A stretch of DNA of 12,814 nt. Source: Candidatus Uhrbacteria bacterium. Lineage in GTDB: Bacteria; Patescibacteriota; Patescibacteriia; JACQSD01. The notes below the pieces were generated by a model. That model searched no databases. It was not told the DNA's origin and was given only the letters and a program-made list of their open reading frames with translations. The DNA is taken from assembly GCA_016206165.1 (NCBI GenBank), contig JACQSD010000030.1, forward strand, positions 1 through 12,814, in the 5' to 3' direction. The position numbers and the translations under genes were made by a program. Below are positions 11,908 through 12,814 of the stretch, piece after piece; within the stretch, counting starts at the first letter, position 1, and every line of letters begins with the position of its first letter.

Positions 11908-12333
11908 ATGATCAAAATCCTTACCATTCTCTCCCCAATGATCATCGTGTTCTCCTTCCATGTTGTTGGCGGGGCGTTTTTTTATATCTACGATGTATTC
12001 CCAGAGATTGATAATGTACTCCATTTTCTTGGCGGGGTTTCAACCGCAATGAGCGTGTTGCTCGCGCAGCAATGGGGCGACGAAACGCATCAGATCCCCG
12101 CTGTGCGCGGGTGGCTTCGTATTGTGCTTGGTGTTGCTTTGGTCGCGCTTGTTGCAGTGTTGTGGGAACTGCTCGAGTTTGCGCTTGATCGTATCATCCC
12201 TGGAGGGAGATTTCAAGATGGGCTTTTTGACACCATGCTCGATTTGATTATGGGGCTTCTCGGCGCTCTTGTGGTTTTTGGGATTGGCGCCGTTCGCGCA
12301 CGATCACGACGAGATTTGGGAGGAGTGAAATGA
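11908..12333 (+). CDS. YjdF/DUF2238-like integral membrane protein
   Basis: 141 aa from ATG 11908 (a TTG at 11884 in the same frame would add 8 residues; neither has a Shine-Dalgarno). Four hydrophobic spans. Polar motifs between them fit the YjdF-type family: PEIDNVLHFLGGVSTAMSV with D and H in or near the membrane, AVLWELLEFALDRI, and QDGLFDTMLDLIMGLLGAL. The D..LHF..G, WEL.E and DT..DL....G pattern is what ties it to the family, whose function is unknown. The last 86 bp overlap the opposite-strand DedA gene, and they include part of the conserved DT..DL segment, so both genes constrain the same DNA. Family assignment is from memory of the pattern. Confidence 0.65.
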   Translation: MIKILTILSPMIIVFSFHVVGGAFFYIYDVFPEIDNVLHFLGGVSTAMSVLLAQQWGDETHQIPAVRGWLRIVLGVALVALVAVLWELLEFALDRIIPGGRFQDGLFDTMLDLIMGLLGALVVFGIGAVRARSRRDLGGVK

Positions 12334-12814
12334 AGATGATGAGAAGAATAATGGGAAGCAGATACTGATCGATATCCGGAATAACGCTCCCTAATGTATA
12401 CCCAAGGAGCGAAAGTCCGACGGCCCAGAGGAGCCCGCCAATGATGTTATAAAAGAGAAATGTCGAATACTCCATCGTGCCTACACCCGCGAGGATCGGC
12501 GCAAACGTGCGGACGATCGGAACAAAGCGGGCGAGCACGATTGTTTTTTTTCCGTGACGCACGAAGAATGCGCGTGATCGTTCGATATAATTTTTATTAA
12601 AGAAAAAAGAGTGGTCGCGTGTGAAGAGACTTGGTCCAATACGGCGTCCAAACGCATAACCGACGCTGTCGCCCGCGACCGCAGCAATGAACGTACCGAT
12701 CGCGAGTGTCCAGATATTGAGATACCCTTGCGATGCTAGAAATCCAGCAGTGAATAATAGACTGTCACCCGGGAGAAAGAAACCAAAAAAAAGCCCGGAC
12801 TCGGCAAAGACAAT
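12248..12814 (-). CDS. DedA-family membrane protein, 5' end missing
   Basis: The frame is open to the window edge and gives 188 residues. It begins IVFAESGLFFGFFLPGDSLL, the signature of DedA/SNARE-associated proteins; then GDSVGYAFGRRIG, FFVRHGKKTIVLARFVPIVR with the conserved basic residues, TFAPILAGVGTMEYSTFLFYNIIGGLLW, and last spans. DedA proteins are needed for membrane homeostasis, and some recycle undecaprenyl phosphate across the membrane; that would suit the glycan genes elsewhere in the window, but this is inference. Only the N-terminal few dozen residues are lost. The C-terminal tail after the last span (RERRQSQKPQERREAP) is longer and more charged than usual and lies in the region that overlaps the plus-strand gene. 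Confidence 0.9.
   Translation of the reverse strand: MVFAESGLFFGFFLPGDSLLFTAGFLASQGYLNIWTLAIGTFIAAVAGDSVGYAFGRRIGPSLFTRDHSFFFNKNYIERSRAFFVRHGKKTIVLARFVPIVRTFAPILAGVGTMEYSTFLFYNIIGGLLWAVGLSLLGYTLGSVIPDIDQYLLPIILLIIFISLLPNLVVIVRERRQSQKPQERREAP

Noticed and set aside
1..12814. CRISPR array, rRNA or transposase
   Set aside because: No regularly spaced repeats, no rRNA sequence and no transposase motifs were found; the repeats present are palindromic and dispersed.

Overview
The window looks like a piece of a small bacterial chromosome, probably a Candidate Phyla Radiation (Patescibacteria, Parcubacteria-like) genome. This is inference, not proof. Reasons: moderate base composition, short intergenic gaps, few clear Shine-Dalgarno sites (only ruvB and proC have good ones), a tRNA gene without encoded CCA, a free-standing LAGLIDADG endonuclease beside a tRNA, and many short fold-back repeats. 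TAA, TAG and TGA all serve as stops, so the UGA-recoded code 25 does not fit.

Layout, left to right. 1-364: 3' end of a RelE/ParE-like toxin gene and its terminator. 405-1021: a GC3-rich orphan gene on the minus strand with its own terminator and promoter, then a 76-bp inverted-repeat element (MITE A) wedged between two divergent promoters. 1022-1530: khpA (KH-domain RNA-binding protein) and a bidirectional terminator. 1546-7649, all minus strand: ruvB, a small membrane protein, a PH-domain membrane protein, a Wzx-like flippase, a GT4 glycosyltransferase and a Wzy/WaaL-like O-antigen ligase. The last three could export, assemble and polymerise or ligate a surface glycan. A 163-bp fold-back element separates flippase and glycosyltransferase, and a 131-nt branched inverted-repeat structure overlaps the 3' end of the ligase gene. 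7693-8882: proC with terminator, preceded by what reads as a complete proline attenuator. 8889-11474: tRNA-Leu(UAA) with its promoter, then the LAGLIDADG gene, a Nudix hydrolase and an MFS transporter, all on the minus strand with no terminator seen between them. 11511-12814: MITE B, a 45-aa single-span membrane protein, a repeat, a YjdF-like membrane protein on the plus strand, and the 3' part of a DedA-family gene on the minus strand; the last two overlap tail to tail by 86 bp.

The most interesting points are: (1) the proC leader, with a short ORF carrying three Pro codons within five, mutually exclusive hairpins and a terminator; (2) two copies of a transposase-less element with shared 19-bp terminal inverted repeats and 4-bp target duplications (TTGA, TATG), in opposite orientation; (3) two further long fold-back structures; (4) several families of short word-like repeats, four of them in frame inside the O-antigen ligase gene; and (5) a homing-endonuclease gene lying between tRNA-Leu and a degenerate copy of a tRNA 3' end.
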